64,000 nt of DNA from Streptomyces griseorubiginosus. GTDB taxonomy: Bacteria; Actinomycetota; Actinomycetes; Streptomycetales; Streptomycetaceae. Below, piece by piece: positions 9,313 through 17,767 of this stretch. Below the pieces are notes generated by a model. It made no database searches. It was not told the origin of the DNA and saw only the letters and a list, made by a program, of their open reading frames with translations. Location of the stretch: contig NZ_KQ948737.1 in NCBI RefSeq assembly GCF_001514195.1, positions 886,012-950,011 on the forward strand, read 5' to 3'. Each line of letters begins with the position of its first letter. Positions within the stretch are counted from its first letter, which is position 1. The translations under genes were made by a program, and so were the position numbers.

Positions 9313-10746
9313 ATGTCCGCGCTCCGCGCCCGGCTGACGGTGATACTTCTCGCCGCCTGCCTCCTCTTCGCCGGCCAGACCCTGACCACACCCCAACAGG
9401 CCCAAGCAGCCGATCCGGGGTACCTGATGGTGCACTTCACGGGTGAGGGGGCGACCAACCAGCAGATGTACCTCTCGCACAGCACGGACGGCCTGCACTG
9501 GAACGACCTCAACGGCGGCGGAATGGTCCTGCGCTCCACCGTCGGCACGAAGGGGGTGCGTGACCCCGCGTTCGTGAGATCCCCCGACGGCAGCAAGTAC
9601 TGGATCATCGCGACCGACCTGTGCATCAGTTGCGGGCAGGACTGGAACAGCTCCATCAACAACGGCAGCCGCAACCTGGTCGTATGGGAGTCGACGGACC
9701 TGGTCACCTGGTCGCAGCCGTGGCTGCTCAACGTCGCCGGCGCCATCCCCGACGGGCGCAACGCCTGGGCGCCCGAGGCGATCTTCGACCCTGAGACCAA
9801 CGACTACGTCCTGTACTGGGCGACCAACGTGCCCCTCAACGGCAAGACGAAGCACCGCATCTACTACGCCCGCACCAGCGACTTCCGCACCATCACCACC
9901 CCGCAGACCTACATCGAGCGTCCCGGCGCGCAGGAGATCATCGACACCCAGATCATCGAGATGCCGGCCGGAGTGGGCAGCTACCGCTATGTGCGGGCCT
10001 CCGGTGACGGCCAGATCACCCTCGAGGGCAGCAACTCCATCCTCGGAACCTGGACCCGGCTCGGGGACCTCTCCGGCATCGGCCTGACCGGGTCGATGGT
10101 CGAGGGCCCGATGTGGATGAAGTTCAACGGCACCAACAAGTGGGCGCTCTACCTCGACCAGTACGCCACCAGCGGCGGCTACATGCCGGTCCTGACGACC
10201 GACCCCTCCGATCCCGCCAGCTACCAGAAGCAGGCGTCGAGCAGCTACAGCATGGGCGGCACGAAGAAGCGCCACGGCTGGATCATGAACCTGACCGCCG
10301 CCGAGGAGAGCCGCGTGCTCGCCCGCTGGCCCAACACCCCCGCGCAAGGGCTCCAGTCGTACAACTTCCAGGACCGGTACGTGCGCCAGTCCAACTTCGA
10401 CGTGCGCATCGACCCGAACGTCAGCCCCGTCGAGGACTCCCAGTTCCGGCTGCGCCCCGGCCTCGCGGGCACCGGCACCGTCTCCTTCGAGTCGGTCAAC
10501 TACCCCGGCTACTTCCTGCGCCACGCCAACTACGACTTCCAGCTCGTGCGCAACGACGGCAGCAGCCAGTTCGCCGCGGACGCCACCTTCCGTAAGGTCG
10601 CCGGCCTCGCCGACGCCGGGTGGTCCTCGTTCCAGTCGTACAACTACCCCGACCGCTACATCCGCCACTACGCCTACGAACTGCGCCTCGATCCGATCAC
10701 CACCTCGACGGGACGCAGCGACGCCACCTTCCGCGTGACCAGCTGA
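9313..10746 (+). CDS. Secreted GH43-like glycosidase with AbfB (CBM42) domain
   Basis: A 477-residue protein with a Sec signal peptide (ARLTVILLAACLLFAG...AQA). Residues of about 35-330 look like a GH43-type beta-propeller, with GVRDPAFVRSPDGSKYWI, APEAIFDPETNDYVLYW and a MVEGPMW block as the likely acidic positions. The C-terminal about 130 residues are an AbfB trefoil closely similar to that of the divergent neighbour (YNFQDRYVR, YPGYFLRH, YPDRYIRH). ATG 9313 follows AGGAG. It probably attacks arabinose- or xylose-containing plant polymers; the exact bond cannot be read from sequence. Confidence 0.87.
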   Translation: MSALRARLTVILLAACLLFAGQTLTTPQQAQAADPGYLMVHFTGEGATNQQMYLSHSTDGLHWNDLNGGGMVLRSTVGTKGVRDPAFVRSPDGSKYWIIATDLCISCGQDWNSSINNGSRNLVVWESTDLVTWSQPWLLNVAGAIPDGRNAWAPEAIFDPETNDYVLYWATNVPLNGKTKHRIYYARTSDFRTITTPQTYIERPGAQEIIDTQIIEMPAGVGSYRYVRASGDGQITLEGSNSILGTWTRLGDLSGIGLTGSMVEGPMWMKFNGTNKWALYLDQYATSGGYMPVLTTDPSDPASYQKQASSSYSMGGTKKRHGWIMNLTAAEESRVLARWPNTPAQGLQSYNFQDRYVRQSNFDVRIDPNVSPVEDSQFRLRPGLAGTGTVSFESVNYPGYFLRHANYDFQLVRNDGSSQFAADATFRKVAGLADAGWSSFQSYNYPDRYIRHYAYELRLDPITTSTGRSDATFRVTS

Positions 10747-10971
10747 CCCCACGCCGAGGGGACCGGGGACGCCCGCACGGCACCGGGATGTGACTGCTGC
10801 CGGCCCAGCTCCGCCAGGGGGGCGAGCAGCACATCCCGGAGCGGGTCGGCGGCTCCCCGGTCGCCAAGCCCGGCTGATGTCCGTGCAGGGGCGGATCCGC
10901 TGCCGGACATGCGCCTGGGGCCACCCGACGTCGTGGGCCCAGGACACCGACCGACTCGCCGCCGTCCCTCG
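10747..10971. other. Intergenic region, possible decayed gene
   Basis: About 225 bases between two convergent genes. On the minus strand a short stretch reads like LRDVLLAPLAELGRQQ in a frame with no start or completed domain, which might be a remnant of a regulator gene. I cannot place it in a family. Confidence 0.2.
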
Positions 10972-11283
10972 TCAGTGGGCCGTGCCGAGCGACGCGAGCC
11001 ACTCCGGGAAGCTCGCGGACACGATCTCGAAGTCCGCGGGCTCCAGATCACCGAGGCCCGAGGAGAACACGGCGGAGTCCGGATCGTCGGTCCGCACGAG
11101 GAATCCGCGACCTCCGCCGTCGTCGCCCACGAGGAGGAACCCCGGTGCGTACAGGGCGACTTCGTAGGTGGCGTTGCGTTCACCTACGTCCTCGCTCGAA
11201 TACACCGTGACGCCCGACCCGGCCACCGTCCGGAGGACATCGGCGGGCGTCCCTGCCGTCGGCCCCGCACCCGGATCCGTCAC
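10972..11283 (-). CDS. Small hypothetical protein, third gene of a three-gene unit
   Basis: A 103-residue acidic protein of unknown function. It starts at GTG 11283, in a GTGA overlap with the upstream gene, which fixes the start. Visible features are an alternating beta pattern (YEVALYAPGFLLVGDDGGGRGFLV) and an acidic C-terminal half. The hydrophobic-glycine pattern followed by an asparagine/aspartate-rich end recalls SMI1/KNR4-type immunity proteins, but the match is weak. It is translationally coupled to the 162-residue neighbour. Confidence 0.6.
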   Translation of the reverse strand: MTDPGAGPTAGTPADVLRTVAGSGVTVYSSEDVGERNATYEVALYAPGFLLVGDDGGGRGFLVRTDDPDSAVFSSGLGDLEPADFEIVSASFPEWLASLGTAH

Positions 11284-11768
11284 CGTGCACGACCCGTGAG
11301 GGCGGCGAGTCGGGCGGACCACTCGCGTTCGGACAGGGCGAGGGCGCCCTCCAGCGCCTCGACGAGCGCGGTCCGGCTCACCGACGCCTCCGCCGATTCA
11401 CTCCGGGCCACGGCCCCCTGGCCGGGTTCGCCTTCTTCGCGTATCCGGCAGGTGAGGTGCACCAGGTCCCCGTCGGGCGACGCGAACGCGATCACCTGGT
11501 CCGTGCACTCGCCCCACTCCAGGAACTCCCACCGCGCGAGGTCCTCCCCCGAGGGCGAAGTACTCCCTGCCGGCCACGGGCTCGGCGTGCGAAGGCGAGC
11601 GAGTTCGTCCTTGAGCTTCTTGACCAGGAGCGGTGGATAGAAGGCGTTGTCCCAGGTGTTCACGTGGACTCCGCCGACGAAGACGTCCACGCACAGCAGA
11701 CTCGGATCCTGCTCCACGTGGAACTCCAGGGCGAAACCGGCCCGCGAACCGAACAGCACGACGATCAT
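11280..11768 (-). CDS. Hypothetical protein, middle gene of a three-gene unit
   Basis: A 162-residue protein that I do not recognise. It starts at ATG 11768 behind GGGAGG, 12 bases after the previous gene, and overlaps the next gene by GTGA. The N-terminal part is rich in beta-type residues (LLCVDVFVGGVHVNTWDN), then a helix with a KKLKDELARLR stretch, then WEFLEWGECTDQVIAFASPDGD. No transmembrane segment or signal peptide is seen. The unit could encode immunity-like or regulatory proteins. Confidence 0.65.
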   Translation of the reverse strand: MIVVLFGSRAGFALEFHVEQDPSLLCVDVFVGGVHVNTWDNAFYPPLLVKKLKDELARLRTPSPWPAGSTSPSGEDLARWEFLEWGECTDQVIAFASPDGDLVHLTCRIREEGEPGQGAVARSESAEASVSRTALVEALEGALALSEREWSARLAALTGRAR

Positions 11769-11780
11769 CGCCTCCCCACG

Positions 11781-12374
11781 TCAGCTGTAGACGATCGGGC
11801 AGCCCCGCCGCAGGGAGTGTTCGGCCGCGCGGAGGTACAGCGCCACGTAGAACGCCGCGTCCAGGTCCTCGGCCCACGGGCCCGGCCTGGCGGCAGCCAC
11901 CCGCTCCGCGTCGCCTTCCAGGAACCAGAAGGTCAGGTCGAGGTTGTCGCAGGTCGCCGGTATCTCGTCCAGGGGCAGTCGCACCGCCTCGGCGAGCCGC
12001 CGCGTCAGGTCGAGCACCTGGGGTGCTCCGGCGATCACCGTGGTGTCCGAGTAGGAGGACTCGACGGGCAGTTCGATCTCCTCGTCGAGCGAGACCGGCA
12101 CCAGCACCGACCAGTCGAGGAGGGTCTCCGGCTCGGAGGGCCCGAGACGGGCGCGGGCCAGCCGCACGAAGCCGTCGATGGGCGGCACCAGCTTCTCCTC
12201 GAACCGCGTCCCCGATCCGCGGACGAACTCCGTGTCCTCGGGCACGGACTCGTACGACGGCAGCCCCCTGCGGCGCAGCTCCTCGTTCAACCCCGTGGAG
12301 ACGGCCGCGCGGCCCTCCTCCTCGTCGGTGTCGAACCACTCCTGCGCCCCCACGCTCACCAGATAGATCCCCAT
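11781..12374 (-). CDS. Hypothetical protein, first gene of a three-gene unit
   Basis: A 197-residue soluble protein starting MGIYLVSVGAQEWFDTDEEEG. It is of unknown function, with features typical of Streptomyces-restricted families (EEKLVPPIDGFVRLARARLG and a late WAEDLDAAFYVALYLRAAEHSLRRG block). ATG 12374 is preferred to an open upstream extension. The ribosome site is weak. It leads a tight unit with the two downstream genes and is divergent from the moxR-like gene across about 130 bases. Confidence 0.65.
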   Translation of the reverse strand: MGIYLVSVGAQEWFDTDEEEGRAAVSTGLNEELRRRGLPSYESVPEDTEFVRGSGTRFEEKLVPPIDGFVRLARARLGPSEPETLLDWSVLVPVSLDEEIELPVESSYSDTTVIAGAPQVLDLTRRLAEAVRLPLDEIPATCDNLDLTFWFLEGDAERVAAARPGPWAEDLDAAFYVALYLRAAEHSLRRGCPIVYS

Positions 12375-12447
12375 GCCCCGAAACGTACAAGGCACCACTG
12401 ACAACGCCCCCGCGTCACGGGTTCCAGCGACTGCCGCCCCGTGACAG

Positions 12448-12477
12448 AAGCGGTGAACAAGCGCTTAGATAGTAGGG
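12448..12477 (+). promoter_or_regulatory. Probable promoter of the MoxR/VWA pair
   Basis: The gap before the MoxR gene holds an 8-base palindrome AAGCGCTT followed directly by AGATAGT, a plausible TAGATA-type -10 element 35-40 bases before the TTG start. Confidence 0.35.
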
Positions 12478-12507
12478 AACCGCGTTCACGCCGAGCTGGA
12501 GGCCCCG

Positions 12508-13368
12508 TTGCTGTTCACATCCGTCGACGACGTCTCCGCACGCCTCGCGCAGACCGGCTACCTCGCCTCCCCCGCCGTCGCCACCACCGTCTTCCTCGCC
12601 GACCGGCTCGGCAAGCCGCTCCTCGTCGAGGGCCCCGCCGGGGTCGGCAAGACGGAGCTGGCCAAGGCCGTGGCCGAGGTCGCCGGCGCCCGGCTGGTGC
12701 GGCTCCAGTGCTACGAGGGCGTGGACGAGTCCCGGGCGCTCTACGAGTGGAACCACGCCAAGCAGCTGCTGCGCATCAGCGCCGGCCGGGACGAGACCTG
12801 GGACGAGACGCGCACCGACATCTTCAGCGAGGAGTTCCTGCTCTCCCGGCCCCTGCTGACGGCGATCCGCGGCGACGAGCCCAAGGTCCTGCTGATCGAC
12901 GAGACGGACAAGGCGGACGTCGAGGTCGAGGGACTCCTCCTGGAGGTGCTGAGCGACTTCCAGGTCACCGTCCCCGAGCTGGGCACGATCACCGCCTCCC
13001 GCCGCCCCTTCGTCGTCCTCACCTCCAACGCCAGCCGCGAACTGTCGGAGGCCCTGCGCCGCCGCTGCCTGTTCCTGCACATCGGGTTCCCGGAGCAGGA
13101 GCTGGAGCGGCGGATCGTACGGCTGAAGGTGCCTGGGCTCGACGAGACCCTGGCCAGGTCCGTGGTGCGGGTGGTGGGAGCGCTGCGCGCGATGGACCTG
13201 CGCAAGGTGCCCTCGGTCGCCGAGACCATCGACTGGGCCCGCACCCTCCTCGCGCTCGGCGCGGACCACCTCGACGAGACGGTCGTACGGGACAGCCTGG
13301 GCGTGCTTCTCAAGCACCAGGAGGACATCCTCAAGGCCGGGGCCAAGCTCGACCTGGACGCGGTGTGA
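12508..13368 (+). CDS. MoxR-type AAA+ ATPase
   Basis: A 286-residue MoxR-family ATPase. Walker A is GPAGVGKT at about residue 43, Walker B is VLLIDETDKAD, and the sensor region includes VLTSNASRELSEALRRRC. MoxR ATPases work with VWA-domain partners as chaperone-like assembly or metal-insertion factors, and such a partner follows immediately with a GTGA overlap. The start is TTG 12508 behind GGAGG, and the protein begins LFTSVDDVSARLAQ, normal for the family. Confidence 0.9.
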   Translation: MLFTSVDDVSARLAQTGYLASPAVATTVFLADRLGKPLLVEGPAGVGKTELAKAVAEVAGARLVRLQCYEGVDESRALYEWNHAKQLLRISAGRDETWDETRTDIFSEEFLLSRPLLTAIRGDEPKVLLIDETDKADVEVEGLLLEVLSDFQVTVPELGTITASRRPFVVLTSNASRELSEALRRRCLFLHIGFPEQELERRIVRLKVPGLDETLARSVVRVVGALRAMDLRKVPSVAETIDWARTLLALGADHLDETVVRDSLGVLLKHQEDILKAGAKLDLDAV

Positions 13369-14711
13369 GCACCGCCGAGCGGCTCACTTCCCTGGTCGGC
13401 GCCCTGCGCGCGCACGGCGTGCGCATCGGCACCGGCGAGACGGTGGACGCCGCCCAGGCGGTCGAGGCGCTGGGCCTCGCGGACCGGGAGCGGTTGCGCG
13501 AGGGGCTGGCCGCGACGCTGCTGCACGGCACCGCGCAACGGCGGGTGTTCGACCCGGTCTTCGACCTGTACTTCCCGCGGGGCGTCGGCGCCCCCGACAC
13601 CCGTCCCGCGGACCGGGAGGAACTGCGCGAACGTCTCGCCCGGGCCCTCGCCGCCAACGACGAGGCCCTCATGGCCCGGCTCGCCGCCGAAGCCGTCGAC
13701 GGGTTCGGCGGATACGGCAACTCGCCCTCGTCGGACGGCTGGTCGTCCTACCAGACCCTCGACCGGCTGCGTCCGCAGACCCTGCTCGCCCGCGTCCGGG
13801 ACGAGGTGCGGGGGCGGCAGGACGGGTCCGGGTTCACGGACCGGTTGCTGGAGGACGAGATCCGGCGGCGCATCGAGGCGTTCCGGGCCCTGGTGGCGGC
13901 GGAGGCCCGGCGGCGGGTGGCGGAGCGCCGGGACCGGGACGAGATCGCACGCCGGGCGGTGGCCCCGACGACCGACCGGGTCGACTTCCTGTTCGCCGGG
14001 AAGGACCGGCTGGCAGAACTCCGGCGCACGGTCCAGCCGTTGGCACGCAAGCTGGCCACCCGGCTGGCGGCCCGCCGCCGCCGTGCCGCGCGGGGCAGCA
14101 TCGATCTGCGGCGGACACTGCGCGGTTCGCTGTCGACGGGCGGGGTGCCGATGAAGCCGGTGCTGCGCAGGCGCCGGCCGGCCCGGCCCGAACTGGTGCT
14201 GCTGTGCGATGTGTCGGGCTCGGTGTCGGGGTTCTCCGACTTCACGATGCTGCTGGTGCAGGCGCTGCACGACCAGTTCAGCAAGGTTCGGGTGTTCGCC
14301 TTCGTCAACCGGCTCGACGAGGTCACCGGGCTGCTGCGGCACGGAGCGGCCGACCCGGAGGGACTCGGCGCCCGGATCCGGGCCGAGGCCACGCTCACCG
14401 GCTGGCACGGCAGCAGCGACTACGGCGTCGCACTGGGCGAGTTCGCCTCGCGGTACGGGTCCGCCCTGAGCCCGCGCACGACCGTCTTCGTGCTCGGTGA
14501 CGCCCGCACCAACATGAGCGACCCGAACCTGTCCGCCGTACGGGAGATCACCGAACGGGCCCGCCGCGTCCACTGGTTGAACCCGGAGGCGCGGGCGCAG
14601 TGGGGCACGGGCGACTCGGCCGCGTACGAGTACGCCGAGTTGGTGGACATGCACGAGTGCCGGAACGTACGGCAACTCAGCGCGCTGGTGGGGCGACTGC
14701 TGCCGATCTGA
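13365..14711 (+). CDS. VWA domain (CoxE-like) protein
   Basis: A 448-residue partner of the MoxR ATPase. The N-terminal half is helical and charged. The C-terminal half is a von Willebrand factor A domain with the metal-ion-dependent adhesion motif CDVSGSVSGFS and a later TVFVLGDARTNMSDP loop. CoxE-like proteins act with MoxR in maturing metalloenzymes such as CO dehydrogenase, although no such enzyme lies next to this pair. GTG 13365 overlaps the preceding stop, so the two are coupled. Confidence 0.87.
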   Translation: MSTAERLTSLVGALRAHGVRIGTGETVDAAQAVEALGLADRERLREGLAATLLHGTAQRRVFDPVFDLYFPRGVGAPDTRPADREELRERLARALAANDEALMARLAAEAVDGFGGYGNSPSSDGWSSYQTLDRLRPQTLLARVRDEVRGRQDGSGFTDRLLEDEIRRRIEAFRALVAAEARRRVAERRDRDEIARRAVAPTTDRVDFLFAGKDRLAELRRTVQPLARKLATRLAARRRRAARGSIDLRRTLRGSLSTGGVPMKPVLRRRRPARPELVLLCDVSGSVSGFSDFTMLLVQALHDQFSKVRVFAFVNRLDEVTGLLRHGAADPEGLGARIRAEATLTGWHGSSDYGVALGEFASRYGSALSPRTTVFVLGDARTNMSDPNLSAVREITERARRVHWLNPEARAQWGTGDSAAYEYAELVDMHECRNVRQLSALVGRLLPI

Positions 14712-14787
14712 CCCCTCCCCCGAACAACCCGACCGGTTTCCGATGGCGGGTCTGTTCCCTACGCTCCGCAGTGACGGAGGGGGTCGC

Positions 14788-15762
14788 ATGAAGGCAGTCG
14801 TCCAGGATGGCTACGGCTCGGCGGACACACTGGAGTTGAGGGAGGTCGACCGGCCGGTGCCGGGGGCCGGCGAGGTGCTCGTGCGCGTGCACGCGGCGTC
14901 GGTCAACGCCTACGACTGGCACTACCTGCACGGCGATCCCAGGATCGCCCGGCTGTCGCTCGGGATGCGCTCACCGAAGGTCCGGATCCGGGGCCGGGAC
15001 TTCGCGGGCCGGGTGGCGGCGGTCGGTCCCGGCGTCGAAGGCCTGCACCCCGGGGACGAGGTGTACGGCGAGGCGGACGGCACGTTCGCGGAGTTCGTGT
15101 GCGCCAAGGACGGCGAGACGGACCTCAAGCCCGCCGGCCTCAGCTTCGAGCAGGCGGCCGCGATCCCCCTGGCCGCGAACACCGCGCTGATCGGCCTGCG
15201 GGACGTGGCCGGGCTCCGGGCCGGCCAGTCCGTGCTGGTGAACGGCGCCTCGGGCGGGGTGGGCAGCTTCGCCGTACAGCTCGCCAAGGCGTACGGCGCC
15301 GAGGTGACCGCGGTGTGCGGCGCGCGCAATGTCGAACTGGTCGGATCGCTCGGGGCCGATGACGTCGTCGACTACACGCGGGAGGACTTCGCCCGCGCCG
15401 GTCGCCGTTACGACGTCGTGCTGGATCTGGTCGGCAACCGCTCACTCGCCGACCTCCGGCGCGCGACGGCTCCCTCGGGGACCGTCGTCCTCTCCGGAGG
15501 GGGCGTGTTCGAGGGCGGCAGTCTCCTGGGCCCGGTGCGGCTCATCGTGCGCGGCCGCCTGGCCTCCCCCTTCGTGCGTCAACGCGTGCTCCCGCTCACG
15601 GCGAAGGCGAGCAAGGCGAATCTGGCCGTGCTGCGGGAGCTCGTCGACGCCGGCAGGATCGCCCCGGCCGTCGAGCGGATGTACCCGCTGAGCGAGGCGG
15701 CCGAGGCCATCCGGCATCTGGAGGTGGAGCACGCGCGAGCGAAGATCGTGATCACGGTGTGA
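14788..15762 (+). CDS. Zinc-independent quinone oxidoreductase-like dehydrogenase
   Basis: A 324-residue medium-chain dehydrogenase/reductase starting MKAVVQDGYGSADTLEL. The GroES-like half includes VKIRGRDFAG-type sequence (VRIRGRDFAGRVAAVGPGVEGL), and the Rossmann half has VNGASGGVGSFAVQLAKAYGAEVTAV, the NADPH site of quinone-oxidoreductase-type members. No cysteine cluster for structural zinc is seen. ATG 14788 lies behind GGAGGGG. It seems to be a single-gene unit; the physiological substrate is unknown. Confidence 0.85.
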   Translation: MKAVVQDGYGSADTLELREVDRPVPGAGEVLVRVHAASVNAYDWHYLHGDPRIARLSLGMRSPKVRIRGRDFAGRVAAVGPGVEGLHPGDEVYGEADGTFAEFVCAKDGETDLKPAGLSFEQAAAIPLAANTALIGLRDVAGLRAGQSVLVNGASGGVGSFAVQLAKAYGAEVTAVCGARNVELVGSLGADDVVDYTREDFARAGRRYDVVLDLVGNRSLADLRRATAPSGTVVLSGGGVFEGGSLLGPVRLIVRGRLASPFVRQRVLPLTAKASKANLAVLRELVDAGRIAPAVERMYPLSEAAEAIRHLEVEHARAKIVITV

Positions 15763-15886
15763 GGTCGCGGGGCTCGGCAACGACCTGCGCGACGACCGCC
15801 CGGGACGGGGCCCGTCCACCGCTCGTCGGCCTGGTCCCGCCACCGCCGTTCGCGCAGTCGCGCCACCGCTCCTTCGCGCGGTCCCT

Positions 15887-16249
15887 TCACCGCTCCTTCG
15901 CGTAGTCCCTCGCCATGCCGCCCGCGAAGTCGTAGACCACGCACTGCTCGTCGCCCACGACCCAGGCGTCATGTCCTGGAGACACCACGAAGATGTCCCC
16001 GGGGCCCAGTTCGCGCTCTCCGCCGCCCTCGTCCATCAGGATGTGCATACGGCCCGAGACCACGTAGCCGTTGTGGTGGACCTCGCAGCTCTTGGTGCCC
16101 GCGATCGGCGCCACCGACTCCGACCAGCGCCAGCCGGGCTCGAAGGTGCCCACGGCGAAGTCCAGCCCGCTCATGTGGACCGCTTCCAGGTGGCCCCGCG
16201 GGAAGTCCCGGCGCTCGTCCGGCTTGTCGAGCGTCTTCACCTCGAACAT
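15887..16249 (-). CDS. Single-domain cupin protein
   Basis: A 120-residue cupin. Motif 1 appears around SCEVHHNGYVVSGRMHILMDEG and motif 2 around GPGDIFVVSPGHDAWVVGDE, with histidines that could hold a metal. ATG 16249 follows AAGGGAG. The 120-residue length fits a complete one-domain cupin. Function is unknown, with possible roles in small-molecule binding or stress. It appears to be monocistronic. Confidence 0.8.
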   Translation of the reverse strand: MFEVKTLDKPDERRDFPRGHLEAVHMSGLDFAVGTFEPGWRWSESVAPIAGTKSCEVHHNGYVVSGRMHILMDEGGGERELGPGDIFVVSPGHDAWVVGDEQCVVYDFAGGMARDYAKER

Positions 16250-16406
16250 GACGGATCTCCCTTCCGGCCGTGTCGGTACGGCCAGGGCCGGTCTCCGTCT
16301 CCCACCCGTCCCGGGCGGCACCGGCGGGGCCGGTCCCACGCCTCCATCGTCCGCCTGTCCAGCCAGGGCCGCCATTCGGGTGACCCACGGGGAGAAGTCG
16401 TCCGTA

Positions 16407-16712
16407 TCAGGTCGTGGGGTGGCGGCGGGCCCGGAGCCATTGGACGCCCTTCACGGCGTAGACAGCGGTCATGAGCGGGAAGCCGGCGAGGCTGAGCCAG
16501 AACCAGGACTCCCCGGCCACGAGTCCCAGCAGGCCGCCGCCGAGGAGGAGCAAGGAGCCGACGGCGTCCAGCAGGTCGAGGCGCGCCTTGAAACGCCCCT
16601 CGGAGTCGGCTTCCCGCAGTCGACTAAGGACCGCGAAGAGGACGAGGACCTGCCATGAGAACAGAACGAGAAAGATCCAGTCGAACCAGCCGGGTATGCC
16701 CACGGCGTGCAC
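16407..16712 (-). CDS. Small integral membrane protein
   Basis: A 101-residue hydrophobic protein with about three membrane segments: GWFDWIFLVLFSWQVLVLFAVL, then LDAVGSLLLLGGGLLGLVAG, then SWFWLSLAGFPLMTAVYAV. GTG 16712 (VHAVGIPGWFDW) is a likely start, though the open frame continues ten codons further. I do not recognise a family. Confidence 0.6.
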   Translation of the reverse strand: MHAVGIPGWFDWIFLVLFSWQVLVLFAVLSRLREADSEGRFKARLDLLDAVGSLLLLGGGLLGLVAGESWFWLSLAGFPLMTAVYAVKGVQWLRARRHPTT

Positions 16713-16798
16713 TCTATGGCCGCATGAAACCCCACGGAGCAAGATTCAAAAGACGTGCCCTGGCCGCAGCCGGAACTCCGGCCCACCGGCACCGACCC

Positions 16799-17767
16799 TC
16801 ACGCCCCGCACAACCGCACGAACCGCTCCGCATCCACGTTCCCGCCCGAGACAATCACCCCCACCCGGCCCGGAAGACCCCTCACCCGGCCACTGAGCAA
16901 CGCGGCCAGCGCACTCGCGCCGCTCGGTTCGACGACGATCTTCAGGCGCTCGAAGGCGAACCGCATGGCGTCCCTGATCTCGTCGTCGGAGACGAGCGCG
17001 ATCTCGTCGACCAGTCGGCGGTTCACCGAGAACGTCAGCTCGCCCGGTGTGTGCAGGGCCTGTCCGTCGGCGATGGTCTTCGGGACCGCGATGCTGACGC
17101 GCCGCCCCGCCTCCAGGGAGCGTCGGGTGTCGTCGCCGGTCTCCGGCTCGACCCCGATCATGCGGATGCCCGGATACCGACCCTTGGCCGCGGTCGCGCT
17201 CCCCGCCATCAGTCCACCGCCCCCGACCGGCGTCAGCAGGGCACCCAACTCACCTGTCTCATCGAGGAGTTCCAGAGCAGCCGTGCCCTGTCCCGCCATC
17301 ACGTGCGGGTGTTCGTACGGCGGGATGAGCGCCAACCCCCGCTCGGCGGCGAGGGCCTCGGCGATGGCCACGCGGTCGCCGGTGTAGCGGTCGTAGGTCA
17401 CGATCTCGGCGCCGTAGGCCTCGGTGGCCGCCCGCTTGGACTCCGGGGCGTCCTCGGGCATCACGATCACGGCGGTGGTGCCGAGCTCTCGGGCGGCCAG
17501 CGCGACGGCCTGGGCGTGGTTCCCGGAGGAGTAGGCGGCGATGCCTCGCGCCAGCTGGTCGGGGGAGAGCCGGGAGGCCGCGTTGTAGGCGCCGCGGAAC
17601 TTGAAGGCGCCGACCCGCTGGAAGTTCTCGCACTTGAGGTGGACCTCGGCGCCGACCAGCGCGTCGAGGGTGCGGGAGCGCAGCACCGGCGTGCGGTGGG
17701 CGACCCCTTTGAGCCGGGCGGCCGCGTCCAGGACGTCGTCCAGGGTGACCGGTGGAATGCTCGTCAC
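16799..17767 (-). CDS. Serine/threonine dehydratase (PLP-dependent)
   Basis: A 322-residue fold-type II PLP enzyme. The PLP lysine lies in the AFKFRGAYNA motif, the asparagine loop is YSSGNHAQAVAL, and the glycine loop is PVGGGGLMAG. It deaminates threonine or serine to the 2-keto acid; a racemase role is also possible in this branch. At 322 residues it lacks the C-terminal ACT domain of biosynthetic IlvA, so it is a catabolic-type enzyme. GTG 17767 follows GAGGGAGGG and overlaps the regulator's TGA, so the regulator and enzyme form an operon. Confidence 0.88.
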   Translation of the reverse strand: MTSIPPVTLDDVLDAAARLKGVAHRTPVLRSRTLDALVGAEVHLKCENFQRVGAFKFRGAYNAASRLSPDQLARGIAAYSSGNHAQAVALAARELGTTAVIVMPEDAPESKRAATEAYGAEIVTYDRYTGDRVAIAEALAAERGLALIPPYEHPHVMAGQGTAALELLDETGELGALLTPVGGGGLMAGSATAAKGRYPGIRMIGVEPETGDDTRRSLEAGRRVSIAVPKTIADGQALHTPGELTFSVNRRLVDEIALVSDDEIRDAMRFAFERLKIVVEPSGASALAALLSGRVRGLPGRVGVIVSGGNVDAERFVRLCGA

